Source: Leeuwenhoekiella parthenopeia (lineage in GTDB: Bacteria; Bacteroidota; Bacteroidia; Flavobacteriales; Flavobacteriaceae). From it: 64,000 nucleotides of DNA. Numbering within the stretch: position 1 is the stretch's first letter; every line of letters starts with the position of its first letter. Positions 7,603 through 15,532 of this stretch are shown piece by piece. Made by a program: the position numbers and the translations under genes. Under the pieces are notes generated by a model. That model saw only the letters and a program-made list of their open reading frames with translations, was not told the DNA's origin and did not search any database. The stretch spans positions 62,001 to 126,000 of the forward strand of contig NZ_JAJGMW010000007.1 in the NCBI RefSeq assembly GCF_020782115.1, given 5' to 3'.

Positions 7603-8655
7603 CTACGATTTTAAAAGTGTCAGTTTTAAAGCGGCATTTGTTGTGCTTTGTAACTCGATTCGGGTTGCTGTTTGAGATACCACTTCGTAAGTACCTTCAA
7701 GTACGCTAAAAATAGTACTGCCTTCAAATTCGATCTCCACAAAGACTTCGGTCTCCGATTCAAAATCATATTCACCTTCTACATCCTGAACAATTCCGGT
7801 TGCTGCATTTCTCACGATGATCTCCCCGTCATTGGCAAACTCAAAAGTATAATCTGCAAGGAATGCCATTGTAGTCAATGTAGACTCAATTCTAAAGTTT
7901 GCATCGGCCATTAAATCTTCCAGTTCATCTTCCAGATCATCAGCAAGATCTTCTGCCTCATCCTCTGCGTCATCTTCTGCCTCACAGCTTTCTAATTCCT
8001 GAGCAAGTTGCGCATCAGAAGTTATGGTTATGGTACCTGAACTTGCTGATGTAGCCGTAATAGGATAGTCTATACTAAAGAACTGATTGTCCTCAAGATC
8101 ATCAATAAAATTGTACATCTCACGCTTTCCGGTAATTACCACGCTTCCGGTTTGCTGTGCACTGGCGTCAAAAGTCAATAAAGTAACCGGATATTTAATG
8201 TCGAGACATTTAATGATGTCATCACGTGAATCATCGGCATCTTCGCAGGCATCTTTTAATGCTTCAAACTCATCTTCATTATTGATGGTTACTACCGTGT
8301 AGTTGCTCAATTGCATTTGGATAGGAAATTTAAATTCTACAAAATCATCATCTCCTTTAATGCTTCCAAAAATATCCACAACAAGCGAAAGCATAGCTTC
8401 ATTGGTTAAGGTATATTCCTGCCCATTGATCTCTGCTACCACGGGATAAACAACAGACGCGCAACTTATTCCGTCTAAAATATCGTCATCAGAACCATCT
8501 GAAGCCGAACTACGCACCAGCAAGTCTGCCGTTTTGCTGCTGGCACTATTAGTACTTTCGCCCTCATTGATTAATTCACTTTCTTCAGTCTGACAGGAAG
8601 TAAATGTAAAAGCTGCCAAAACAGCTATGCTCAAAATTGATTTTAGTTTTTTCAT
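7603..8655 (-). CDS. Acidic repeat-containing lipoprotein of unknown function, predicted ECF-sigma target
   Basis: The open frame reaches 8715, but the start is placed at 8655 (MKKLKSILS): this gives a signal peptide with lipobox TFTSC (Cys21), and a predicted promoter -10 element overlaps the longer version. After an S/T/E-rich linker come two copies of a module of about 70 residues (from CASVVYPV and from CLDIKYPV), each with YPV, FPI or YPI, a VTI/ITI strand and a closing Cys. Then follow a strongly acidic helix-like stretch (EAEDDAEDEAEDLADD) and a C-terminal beta-rich domain. I do not recognise the family. Its promoter is the same as that of fecR and the TonB receptor, so it probably acts with them at the cell envelope. 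Confidence 0.7.
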   Translation of the reverse strand: MKKLKSILSIAVLAAFTFTSCQTEESELINEGESTNSASSKTADLLVRSSASDGSDDDILDGISCASVVYPVVAEINGQEYTLTNEAMLSLVVDIFGSIKGDDDFVEFKFPIQMQLSNYTVVTINNEDEFEALKDACEDADDSRDDIIKCLDIKYPVTLLTFDASAQQTGSVVITGKREMYNFIDDLEDNQFFSIDYPITATSASSGTITITSDAQLAQELESCEAEDDAEDEAEDLADDLEDELEDLMADANFRIESTLTTMAFLADYTFEFANDGEIIVRNAATGIVQDVEGEYDFESETEVFVEIEFEGSTIFSVLEGTYEVVSQTATRIELQSTTNAALKLTLLKS

Positions 8656-8702
8656 TTTATTAAATTTAAAATTGCGATTTGGTTTTAATTCGTTTTCGTG
8701 AA

Positions 8703-8733
8703 TAAGACAACCCAACGTAATTTTACCCTACCC
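8703..8733 (-). promoter_or_regulatory. Predicted ECF-sigma promoter of the lipoprotein gene
   Basis: Minus strand: GGGTAGGGTAAAA (8733-8721), ten bases, then TTGTCTTA (8710-8703). The same 13-mer and 8-mer with the same spacing stand in front of fecR at 9321-9351. Expected transcription start is about 8695, giving a leader of about 40 bases before the ATG at 8655. Confidence 0.75.
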
Positions 8734-8793
8734 CAAATAAGTAGAAATTTTATTTTTAACTAAATTTAACAATACCAAACCCCTACAAACCCC

Positions 8794-9312
8794 TTGAAAA
8801 ACAGCGACTCAGAAAATTTATGTAAGGAGCCCACTTATAAAGCTTTTTACACCTCCTATGCACAGGGCGCTAAAAACTTTGCCCTTTATAAGTGCGGAGA
8901 TGAGGCACAGGCGCTTGATCTCACGCAGGAGGCTTTCGTAAAAATATGGCAAAATTGTGCAGATATCGATTTAAGCAAAGCGAAAACCTACCTGTTTACC
9001 ACCATAAACAACCTTTTCCTAAATGCAGTGAAGCATCAGAAAGTGATGCTCAACTTTGAAAAAAACAACACTAAGAAAGACCGGTCTTTTCAGGATCCGG
9101 AATATATACTGGAAGAAAAAGAATTTAAAGCACAATTAAGTCGCGCCATTGCAAATTTAACCGAAGCTCAACGCGAAGTTTTTTTAATGAACCGTATAGA
9201 CGGCAAAAAATACCGCGAGATCGCCGAAACTCTAGATCTCTCTGTCAAAGCTGTAGAAAAGCGTATGAGCCAGGCTCTGGCCAGCCTTCGTGAACAAATT
9301 CCAAATATTTAA
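8794..9312 (+). CDS. RNA polymerase ECF-type sigma factor
   Basis: Small sigma-70 family protein of about 172 residues. Region 2 is visible around AQALDLTQEAFVKIWQN (residues about 38-54) and region 4 around REIAETLDLSVKAVEKRMSQAL, a helix-turn-helix. The frame contains no ATG upstream of region 2. The only plausible start is TTG at 8794, since an in-frame stop lies at 8767; initiation there is inferred. The next gene encodes its FecR partner. The ECF-type promoter lies after this gene, so the sigma factor is probably expressed at a basal level from another promoter, while its targets fecR/receptor and the divergent lipoprotein gene are induced. Confidence 0.9.
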   Translation: MKNSDSENLCKEPTYKAFYTSYAQGAKNFALYKCGDEAQALDLTQEAFVKIWQNCADIDLSKAKTYLFTTINNLFLNAVKHQKVMLNFEKNNTKKDRSFQDPEYILEEKEFKAQLSRAIANLTEAQREVFLMNRIDGKKYREIAETLDLSVKAVEKRMSQALASLREQIPNI

Positions 9313-9320
9313 CAATCTAA

Positions 9321-9351
9321 GGGTAGGGTAAAACGGTATTCAGTTGTCTTA
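9321..9351 (+). promoter_or_regulatory. Predicted ECF-sigma promoter of fecR and the TonB receptor
   Basis: GGGTAGGGTAAAA (9321-9333), ten bases, TTGTCTTA (9344-9351). Identical to the motif in front of the lipoprotein gene. Placed 23 bases before the fecR ATG, in the sigma-fecR gap. Confidence 0.75.
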
Positions 9352-9373
9352 CAGATGCCCACAAGCAAGAATA

Positions 9374-10291
9374 ATGAAAAACGAAAAGCTCATATTAAAA
9401 TGGTTAAACGGTAACTTAACGCCCGAAGAGCTGGAAGCATTCAAGAAAACCGAAGATTACAAGGCTTATGCTAAAATTGCCGACTTTTCAAAGGAGCTCA
9501 AACCCGAACTTCTGGATACCGAGCAAACCTATCAGGATCTTGAGAAGCGCCTGCAATCGGTGAAAAAAGAGCCTAAAGTTATTAAACCAAACTTTGGCTG
9601 GGTGCGCTATGCCGCCGCGGCAGTGGTAGCCGTGCTAATTTCTACCTGGTTCTTTTTGGGCTCTAACGGAATTGACACGAAAACCGGCTTTGGCGAGATT
9701 GCTCAAACCCAACTGCCCGATGACTCTGAAGTCATTCTAAACGCAGGCAGTTCCTTAACTATAGACGAAAAAAACTGGGACAGCGGAAACCGAAAAGTAA
9801 ACCTGAATGGCGAAGCTTTTTTTAAGGTCACCAAAGGCAAAAAATTCACCGTTCACACCTCAGCGGGTGATGTGCAGGTGTTGGGGACGCAATTCAATGT
9901 AAAAGAACGCGATTCCTACTTTGAAGTACACTGTTATGAAGGAAGGGTTAGCGTTACCCGGGCGACAGACAGCCTTATTTTAGAACCGGGAGAACGCTAT
10001 CGCTTTTTAGATGGTACAGGTGAAAAAATCACCGGTCTTCCTGATGCTAAACCGGCCTGGTTAGATAAAGAAAGCCTTTTTGATGCTGTACCGCTTGAGC
10101 TGGTTTTTGACGAAATGCAACGCCAATTTGATATTAAAATCGAAGCTTCTGCGGTAGACACCAGACAACTGTATTCAGGAGGCTTTAGTAATACAGACCT
10201 GCAACTGGCGCTTCAATCGGTTTGCATCCCGCTTAACCTCAGCTACGAGATTGAAGATGCTGTGGTAAAAATTTCGCCCGATGCTCATTAA
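9374..10291 (+). CDS. FecR-family anti-sigma factor
   Basis: Inner-membrane signal transducer that holds the ECF sigma factor inactive until the outer-membrane receptor reports ligand. The start is set at ATG 9374 because the upstream part of the open frame begins with a TTG that is itself the -10 element of the predicted promoter. Order: short cytoplasmic sigma-binding region (KWLNGNLTPEELEAF), one membrane span near residues 80-97 (RYAAAAVVAVLISTWFF), periplasmic FecR domain (LPDDSEVILNAGSSL to GTQFNVKE) and a C-terminal DUF4974-like domain that would contact the receptor STN domain. Its stop overlaps the receptor start by 11 bases, so the two are translationally coupled. Confidence 0.92.
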   Translation: MKNEKLILKWLNGNLTPEELEAFKKTEDYKAYAKIADFSKELKPELLDTEQTYQDLEKRLQSVKKEPKVIKPNFGWVRYAAAAVVAVLISTWFFLGSNGIDTKTGFGEIAQTQLPDDSEVILNAGSSLTIDEKNWDSGNRKVNLNGEAFFKVTKGKKFTVHTSAGDVQVLGTQFNVKERDSYFEVHCYEGRVSVTRATDSLILEPGERYRFLDGTGEKITGLPDAKPAWLDKESLFDAVPLELVFDEMQRQFDIKIEASAVDTRQLYSGGFSNTDLQLALQSVCIPLNLSYEIEDAVVKISPDAH

Positions 10292-12806
10292 AACCTACAT
10301 CACTGCGATCGTACTTTTCGGTTTTCTGAGTCTGAAAGCTCAGGAACAAATAGCAGTCATTCCATTTCTAAATACACTGGAATCGCAGTTTGACGTAAAA
10401 TTTGCTTACAAAACAGAAGATTTGGAGCACCTGAAAATACGATCTGCTACTTTTGAAAATCTGACACTTGCTTTAAAATATATACAGGAAGAAAGTCCGC
10501 TTGAGGTTGAAAAACTAAGTGATCGCTATATTGCACTTACACTAAAAACCGGTACGCTTAGCTTTTGCGCTATCCTGAAAGATGCTACAAACTTTTCGGT
10601 TTTAGCCGGGGCTGAAATACGCGTAACAGGCACCAATCAAGGTGGTATTTCGGGCTCTAAGGGCCAATTTCAACTTCGTGATATAGCTCCGGGTGCAGAG
10701 CTCGAAATCAGCTATCTGGGCTATGAACGCTTAATTGTAAAAGCCGCTGATTTGATTTCGCAGGGCGGAAACTGTAAAGAACTCTATCTCAAACCGCAGG
10801 ATTTTAAGCTTCCTGAAATTGTTGTCTCCCGTTTTTTAACCCGTGGTTTGCAAAAAAGCGTAGACGACCGGTTTATTATAAACAGTGAGCAATTTGGCAT
10901 ACTTCCGGGGCTGGTAGATCCCGATATTTTACAAACCATTCAGGTGCTTCCTGGAGTGGAAAGTATTGACGAAAGCATCAACAACATCAACGTACGTGGT
11001 GGTACTCAGGACGAAAACCTGATGTTGTGGGATGATATCGTAATGTATCATTCCGGTCACTTTTTTGGACTTATCTCGGCTTATAATCCCAATCTCACCA
11101 AAAAAGTTTCGGTGATAAAAAACGGAACCCCTTCTGAGTACGGCGGCGGAGTGAGCAGCACCATACGCATGAATACCGAAAATGAGATCGGCAACAAAAT
11201 AAGCGGCGGTGTAGGTCTTAACGGATTAAGCGCAGATGCCTTCATACAAATCCCCTTTGGTAAAGCTGTTGCCCTGCAACTTTCCGGCAGACATTCTATC
11301 GCAGACCAATTGCAAACGCCCACCTATCAGGCGTATTTTAAACGCAGTTTTCAGGATTCGGAGATTGAAGACGAAAACAACACCTCCTTAGATGATGGTG
11401 CCCAATCTGATTTTAAATTCTACGACTATACCGCAAAACTTTTAGTCGACTTTAATGAAAATCACAAAGCACGCGTTAGTTTTATACAAATCAGCAACGA
11501 ACTTTTTTACGCAGAACAGAATGCGGCAGCAGCAAATGTTACCAAAACCAGCAATCTCGATCAGCAAAATATCGCCATCGGCGGAAACTTAACCTCAACC
11601 TGGTCTGCAAACTATTCCACGTTTGTAAATGCCTATTTAACCAAATACAATATTGATTCCCGCGAATTTTTTACCGACTCAGAGCAGGAATTACTGCAGG
11701 AAAATGAAGTGCTGGAAACCGGGATTAAACTGAAAGGTATTCAGCAGATTGGCAAAAATCTGGAATGGCTGCATGGCTATCAATTTACCGAAACCGGCAT
11801 TCGCAACGGTACTCGCGTGAGCAATCCGTTATTTTCCCAACGCCAAAAAGACGTGGTTCGCAGCCACAGCGCCTTTACCGATCTTACCTATAAATCCTCA
11901 AAAACCTTTTTAAGAGCGGGCCTGAGAGCTTCGTACTTTGAAAAGTTTGAAAAACTGAGACTTGAGCCCCGGCTTAACGCCAGGCAAAAACTGGGAGCCT
12001 ATGTTGCCCTCAAGGCTCAGGGCGAGTTTAAATACCAGACCGCAACTCAAATAATCGATTTTGAAGAAGATTTTCTGGGTGTTGAAAACCGCAGGTGGAT
12101 TTTGGCTAACGACAACGACATTCCGCTGATACGCAGCAAGCAATTTTCGGGTGGAATGGAATTTAAAAAGAATGGCTGGCTGCTTGACTTAAGTGGTTTT
12201 TACAAAAATGTAGCGGGTATAACGGCTTCCAATCAGGGTTTTCAAAACCAGTTTCAGTTTATAAAAACCTCAGGCTCCTATGAAGTTAAAGGACTTGAAT
12301 TTATTTTGAATAAAACCAAAAAAAATTACAGCGTTTACCTCACCTATACCTTTTCAACCAATGATTATCAGTTCGAGAGTCTGGTTCCCGATCAATTCCC
12401 AAATAATACCGATTTGAGACACTCGCTCAATCTCGCCGGTAACTATTCGATCTTAAAGAATCTGGATATTGCGCTGGGCACAACCTACCATACCGGCAGA
12501 CCCTACACGGTTCCTATTGCAGGTGAAGAAACCATCTCATCGGGTAACGGGCGTATTGTAAACTACGGCTCGCCCAATGCTGAAAATCTGGATGATTTTT
12601 TACGCGTAGATGCCTCTGTAAATTACAGTTTTGAGGCCGGCCCCATTCAGGGTAAAGTTACCCTGGGTGCCTTGAACGTGCTCAATGCCAAAAATCCCAT
12701 TCAGCAATACTATATCGTGAATCCGGAAGACACTACAAGAGCGCACGCCATTCGGAACAATTCACTGGGTTTTACGCCAAATGCTTCGCTGCGAATCAAT
12801 TTCTAA
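10281..12806 (+). CDS. TonB-dependent outer-membrane receptor/transducer with STN domain
   Basis: An 841-residue outer-membrane receptor with signal peptide (cleavage after SLKA). An N-terminal STN signalling domain (about 22-95) marks it as a FecA-like transducer that talks to FecR. Then come a carboxypeptidase-regulatory-like domain (about 97-175, SGSKGQFQLRDIAPG), a plug (NNINVRGGTQDENLMLWDDI) and a beta-barrel ending in the aromatic-terminated LRINF. Unlike SusC proteins it is short and has no SusD partner. The ligand is unknown; no siderophore, cobalamin or sugar genes are adjacent. It meets argS tail to tail with no gap. Confidence 0.92.
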   Translation: MLIKTYITAIVLFGFLSLKAQEQIAVIPFLNTLESQFDVKFAYKTEDLEHLKIRSATFENLTLALKYIQEESPLEVEKLSDRYIALTLKTGTLSFCAILKDATNFSVLAGAEIRVTGTNQGGISGSKGQFQLRDIAPGAELEISYLGYERLIVKAADLISQGGNCKELYLKPQDFKLPEIVVSRFLTRGLQKSVDDRFIINSEQFGILPGLVDPDILQTIQVLPGVESIDESINNINVRGGTQDENLMLWDDIVMYHSGHFFGLISAYNPNLTKKVSVIKNGTPSEYGGGVSSTIRMNTENEIGNKISGGVGLNGLSADAFIQIPFGKAVALQLSGRHSIADQLQTPTYQAYFKRSFQDSEIEDENNTSLDDGAQSDFKFYDYTAKLLVDFNENHKARVSFIQISNELFYAEQNAAAANVTKTSNLDQQNIAIGGNLTSTWSANYSTFVNAYLTKYNIDSREFFTDSEQELLQENEVLETGIKLKGIQQIGKNLEWLHGYQFTETGIRNGTRVSNPLFSQRQKDVVRSHSAFTDLTYKSSKTFLRAGLRASYFEKFEKLRLEPRLNARQKLGAYVALKAQGEFKYQTATQIIDFEEDFLGVENRRWILANDNDIPLIRSKQFSGGMEFKKNGWLLDLSGFYKNVAGITASNQGFQNQFQFIKTSGSYEVKGLEFILNKTKKNYSVYLTYTFSTNDYQFESLVPDQFPNNTDLRHSLNLAGNYSILKNLDIALGTTYHTGRPYTVPIAGEETISSGNGRIVNYGSPNAENLDDFLRVDASVNYSFEAGPIQGKVTLGALNVLNAKNPIQQYYIVNPEDTTRAHAIRNNSLGFTPNASLRINF

Positions 12807-14582
12807 TTACATCCGCTCGGGCACATCAATCCCCAGTAAACCAAAAGCAGATTCAATGACCTCTGCTACTTTTTTAGATAAGGCTACGCGGAAACTTTTC
12901 TCTGCATCGGTATCTGCTCCCAAAATAGAAATCTGCTGGTAGAATGAGTTAAATTCCTTCACCAGATCGTAGGTATAGTTGGCAATCAGCGCCGGACTGT
13001 GATTTTCTGCTGCAAGCTGAACCGTTTCCGGATACAAGACCATTTGCTTGATGAGTTCTTTTTCTTTGGGCTGAAGATTTTCATAACTAAGCGTCTCCGG
13101 CACCTTAAGTTCTTCAGCCTTTCTCAAGATAGACTGAATTCGCGCGTAGGTATATTGAATAAACGGCCCCGTATTCCCTTGAAAGTCTACAGACTCTTCC
13201 GGGTTGAACAAAATGCGTTTTTTAGGATCTACTTTTAAGATGTAATATTTTAACGCCCCCAGACCGATGGTTTTGTAGAGCTCCTGCTTTTCTGCATCGC
13301 TGTAGCCATCTAGTTTACCCAGTTCCTCTGCGATTTTTCCGGCGGTTTCTGCCATTTCTGAAACCAGATCATCGGCATCAACCACAGTACCTTCGCGGCT
13401 TTTCATTTTTCCGCTAGGTAAATCTACCATCCCATAGCTTAGGTGATACAGATTCTCGGCCCAGTCATAGCCCAGTTTTTTCAGTATTAAAAACAGGACT
13501 TTAAAGTGATAATCCTGCTCATTCCCCACGGTATAAAGCATTCCGCCTACATCAGGATGATCTTTTACCCGCTGAATGGCGGTACCAATATCCTGAGTCA
13601 TATACACTGCAGTACCATCACTGCGTAAGACCAGCTTTTCATCAAGACCATCTTCGGTTAAATCACACCAAACCGAACCGTCTTCCTTTTTATAAAACAC
13701 GCCTTTTTTAAGGCCCTCTTCAATATTGTCTTTTCCGAGTAAATAGGTATTGCTTTCGTAGTAATAGCTGTCAAAATCAACACCCAGATTTTTATAGGTT
13801 TCTTCAAAACCTTCATAGACCCAGCCGTTCATTTTTTTCCAAAGCGCGACCACTTCAGCGTCGCCTGCCTCCCACTTACGCAGCATATCCTGAGCCTCGA
13901 GAATGAGTGGCGCTTCTTTTTCGGCTTCCTCTTTGGTTTTACCCTGAGCAACTAAATAGGATTGTTCCTCTTTATAAGCTTTATCAAACTTCACGTAGTA
14001 ATTACCCACGAGCTTATCGCCCTTAAGTCCGGTTGACTCCGGTGTCTCGCCATCACCAAATTTCTGCCAGGCCAGCATACTTTTACAGATATGAATACCC
14101 CGGTCGTTAATGATTTGGGTTTTATAAACTTTTTTACCGGAAGCCTTTAAAATTTCGGCAACCGAAAAACCTAACAAGTTATTACGAATATGGCCCAGGT
14201 GAAGCGGTTTATTGGTATTAGGCGAAGAATACTCGACCATCACAGCCTTACCTTCAGGGGCTTTGTGACCAAAGTTTTTTTCAGAGCGAATGCTTCCGAA
14301 GAAATCCAGATAATACCCATCTGCAACCAGCAGATTGAGAAAGCCTTTAACCACATTAAAATCAGAAATTTCGGCAAGATGTTCTTTTACATAAGACCCT
14401 ATCTGCTCTCCAATTACCGCAGGATTACCTTTGGCCACCCGCAAAATGGGAAACACCACTACGGTAAGATCGCCTTCAAAATCCTTACGGGTAGGCTGAA
14501 TTTCAACGGTTTCCAATTCGGTTTTAAAGAGATGCTGTACCGCGTCTTTAACGGCTTGAGTAAGCTTTTCTGATAAATTCAT
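12807..14582 (-). CDS. argS: Arginyl-tRNA synthetase
   Basis: Class I aminoacyl-tRNA synthetase of 591 residues that charges tRNA-Arg. The N-terminal Add-1 domain precedes the HIGH-type motif HLGH in NTNKPLHLGHIRNN (about 127-140). The second class I motif is the degenerate arginine-enzyme form SGKMKSREG. The C-terminal anticodon-binding DALR domain includes IQYTYARIQSILRKAEEL and ends GIDVPERM. Full length and intact. A TATCTTTG -7-like box lies at 14603-14610 on the minus strand, about 20 bases before the ATG, without a clear -33 partner. Confidence 0.97.
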   Translation of the reverse strand: MNLSEKLTQAVKDAVQHLFKTELETVEIQPTRKDFEGDLTVVVFPILRVAKGNPAVIGEQIGSYVKEHLAEISDFNVVKGFLNLLVADGYYLDFFGSIRSEKNFGHKAPEGKAVMVEYSSPNTNKPLHLGHIRNNLLGFSVAEILKASGKKVYKTQIINDRGIHICKSMLAWQKFGDGETPESTGLKGDKLVGNYYVKFDKAYKEEQSYLVAQGKTKEEAEKEAPLILEAQDMLRKWEAGDAEVVALWKKMNGWVYEGFEETYKNLGVDFDSYYYESNTYLLGKDNIEEGLKKGVFYKKEDGSVWCDLTEDGLDEKLVLRSDGTAVYMTQDIGTAIQRVKDHPDVGGMLYTVGNEQDYHFKVLFLILKKLGYDWAENLYHLSYGMVDLPSGKMKSREGTVVDADDLVSEMAETAGKIAEELGKLDGYSDAEKQELYKTIGLGALKYYILKVDPKKRILFNPEESVDFQGNTGPFIQYTYARIQSILRKAEELKVPETLSYENLQPKEKELIKQMVLYPETVQLAAENHSPALIANYTYDLVKEFNSFYQQISILGADTDAEKSFRVALSKKVAEVIESAFGLLGIDVPERM

Positions 14583-14799
14583 GAGTCGTATTTCTGAAGG
14601 CGCAAAGATACGTAAACTAGCTTGGGAGAAGACCTCGAGCCTAAAAATTGATGCTAATTTTATCCCGTGGGAATCTTAAAATCCTTTAAGGCCTGACTTA
14701 GAATTGAAAATGCCATTCTCAAACCTAAACCTCAAAGACCTCTGAGACCGGTCTGATAGCTGTCTGTTTTAGTTTAATGCCGTATCTTTAAAAGAAAAA

Positions 14800-15231
14800 A
14801 TGCTTTTAAACGTTTCGTACAACAATCCCGAGGTCAAGCGAAAAATAAATGAGGCCGTAGGGCCGGCATTTACCTTGCGCGAACGCATTAAAATGCGGGG
14901 CATCGGCTCTTCAAAACTGTTTATTACCACCACCAGTATTGAGATTCACAACTTACTGGTTCTGGACAGTTATGTAAACACCTGCAATATCGAGATGCGA
15001 CCCAACGGTATCATCGTGGGCTTCCGTTCTTTGCTGGAGTCGTTTGCGCTGATTATACCCTATTACAAACTCAATTTATACAAGGGAAAGGCCGAAGAAT
15101 ACAGCATTTACAAGGACCAGTATTTTATAAAAATCCGGGCGAAAGCAAAAGACAAAGCCACACATAATTTTATGAAGAAGATTCTTGATTACAAGGCTGC
15201 GCATTTGCCTCTGGGACCGGAAGATTTGTAG
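14800..15231 (+). CDS. Conserved hypothetical protein
   Basis: A 143-residue soluble protein with no recognised family. It has no signal peptide or membrane span, and is mixed alpha/beta with many Lys/Ile/Tyr. The second half (GIIVGFRSLLESFALIIPYYKLNLY) looks like a compact hydrophobic strand-helix core, followed by a basic KIRAKAKDKATHNFMKKIL helix. The start ATG is preceded by an A-rich stretch and a TATCTTTA box about 12 bases upstream. It converges with the small membrane protein gene: the two stop codons are directly adjacent. Confidence 0.6.
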   Translation: MLLNVSYNNPEVKRKINEAVGPAFTLRERIKMRGIGSSKLFITTTSIEIHNLLVLDSYVNTCNIEMRPNGIIVGFRSLLESFALIIPYYKLNLYKGKAEEYSIYKDQYFIKIRAKAKDKATHNFMKKILDYKAAHLPLGPEDL

Positions 15232-15441
15232 TTACTTTCTCTTCAGGAAACTGGCAACCAGGGCAAGCACTCCAAGACCGATTAACAGCAGAGATTCTGT
15301 GGTAAGGCCTTCTTTGGCAGATACTTCTAGCGGACCAAAATCGACCACTTTTTGAGGAATTAAAGCCTCATACAGGCCCAAAGCGATCAAAACAAGACCT
15401 ACCACCACTGTAATTGTGCGCATGGTTAAATTCATAATCAA
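15232..15441 (-). CDS. Small two-span membrane protein, hypothetical
   Basis: A 69-residue protein with two hydrophobic helices (about 7-25 and 49-65) linked by a charged loop, and a basic SFLKRK tail, predicted to sit in the inner membrane. Alternative starts exist at residues 3 and 7. No family is recognised. Its small size makes it less certain than its neighbours, but the coherent membrane topology and the exact fit against the adjacent stop codon support it. Confidence 0.55.
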   Translation of the reverse strand: MIMNLTMRTITVVVGLVLIALGLYEALIPQKVVDFGPLEVSAKEGLTTESLLLIGLGVLALVASFLKRK

Positions 15442-15532
15442 TAAGATTTAAAGTTATCATAAGATACTACTTTGGGCGGTTTACAACTCTAAAAAAGCCT
15501 GTTTAAATGTGTATCTTTATTAAAAAGCCATT

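Noticed and set aside
8656-8715. Longer N-terminus of the acidic lipoprotein
   Set aside because: It would place hydrophilic residues before the signal peptide and overlaps the -10 element of the predicted ECF promoter.
9344-9373. Upstream TTG start for fecR
   Set aside because: The TTG is the first part of the TTGTCTTA promoter element; ATG at 9374 gives the normal FecR N-terminus.
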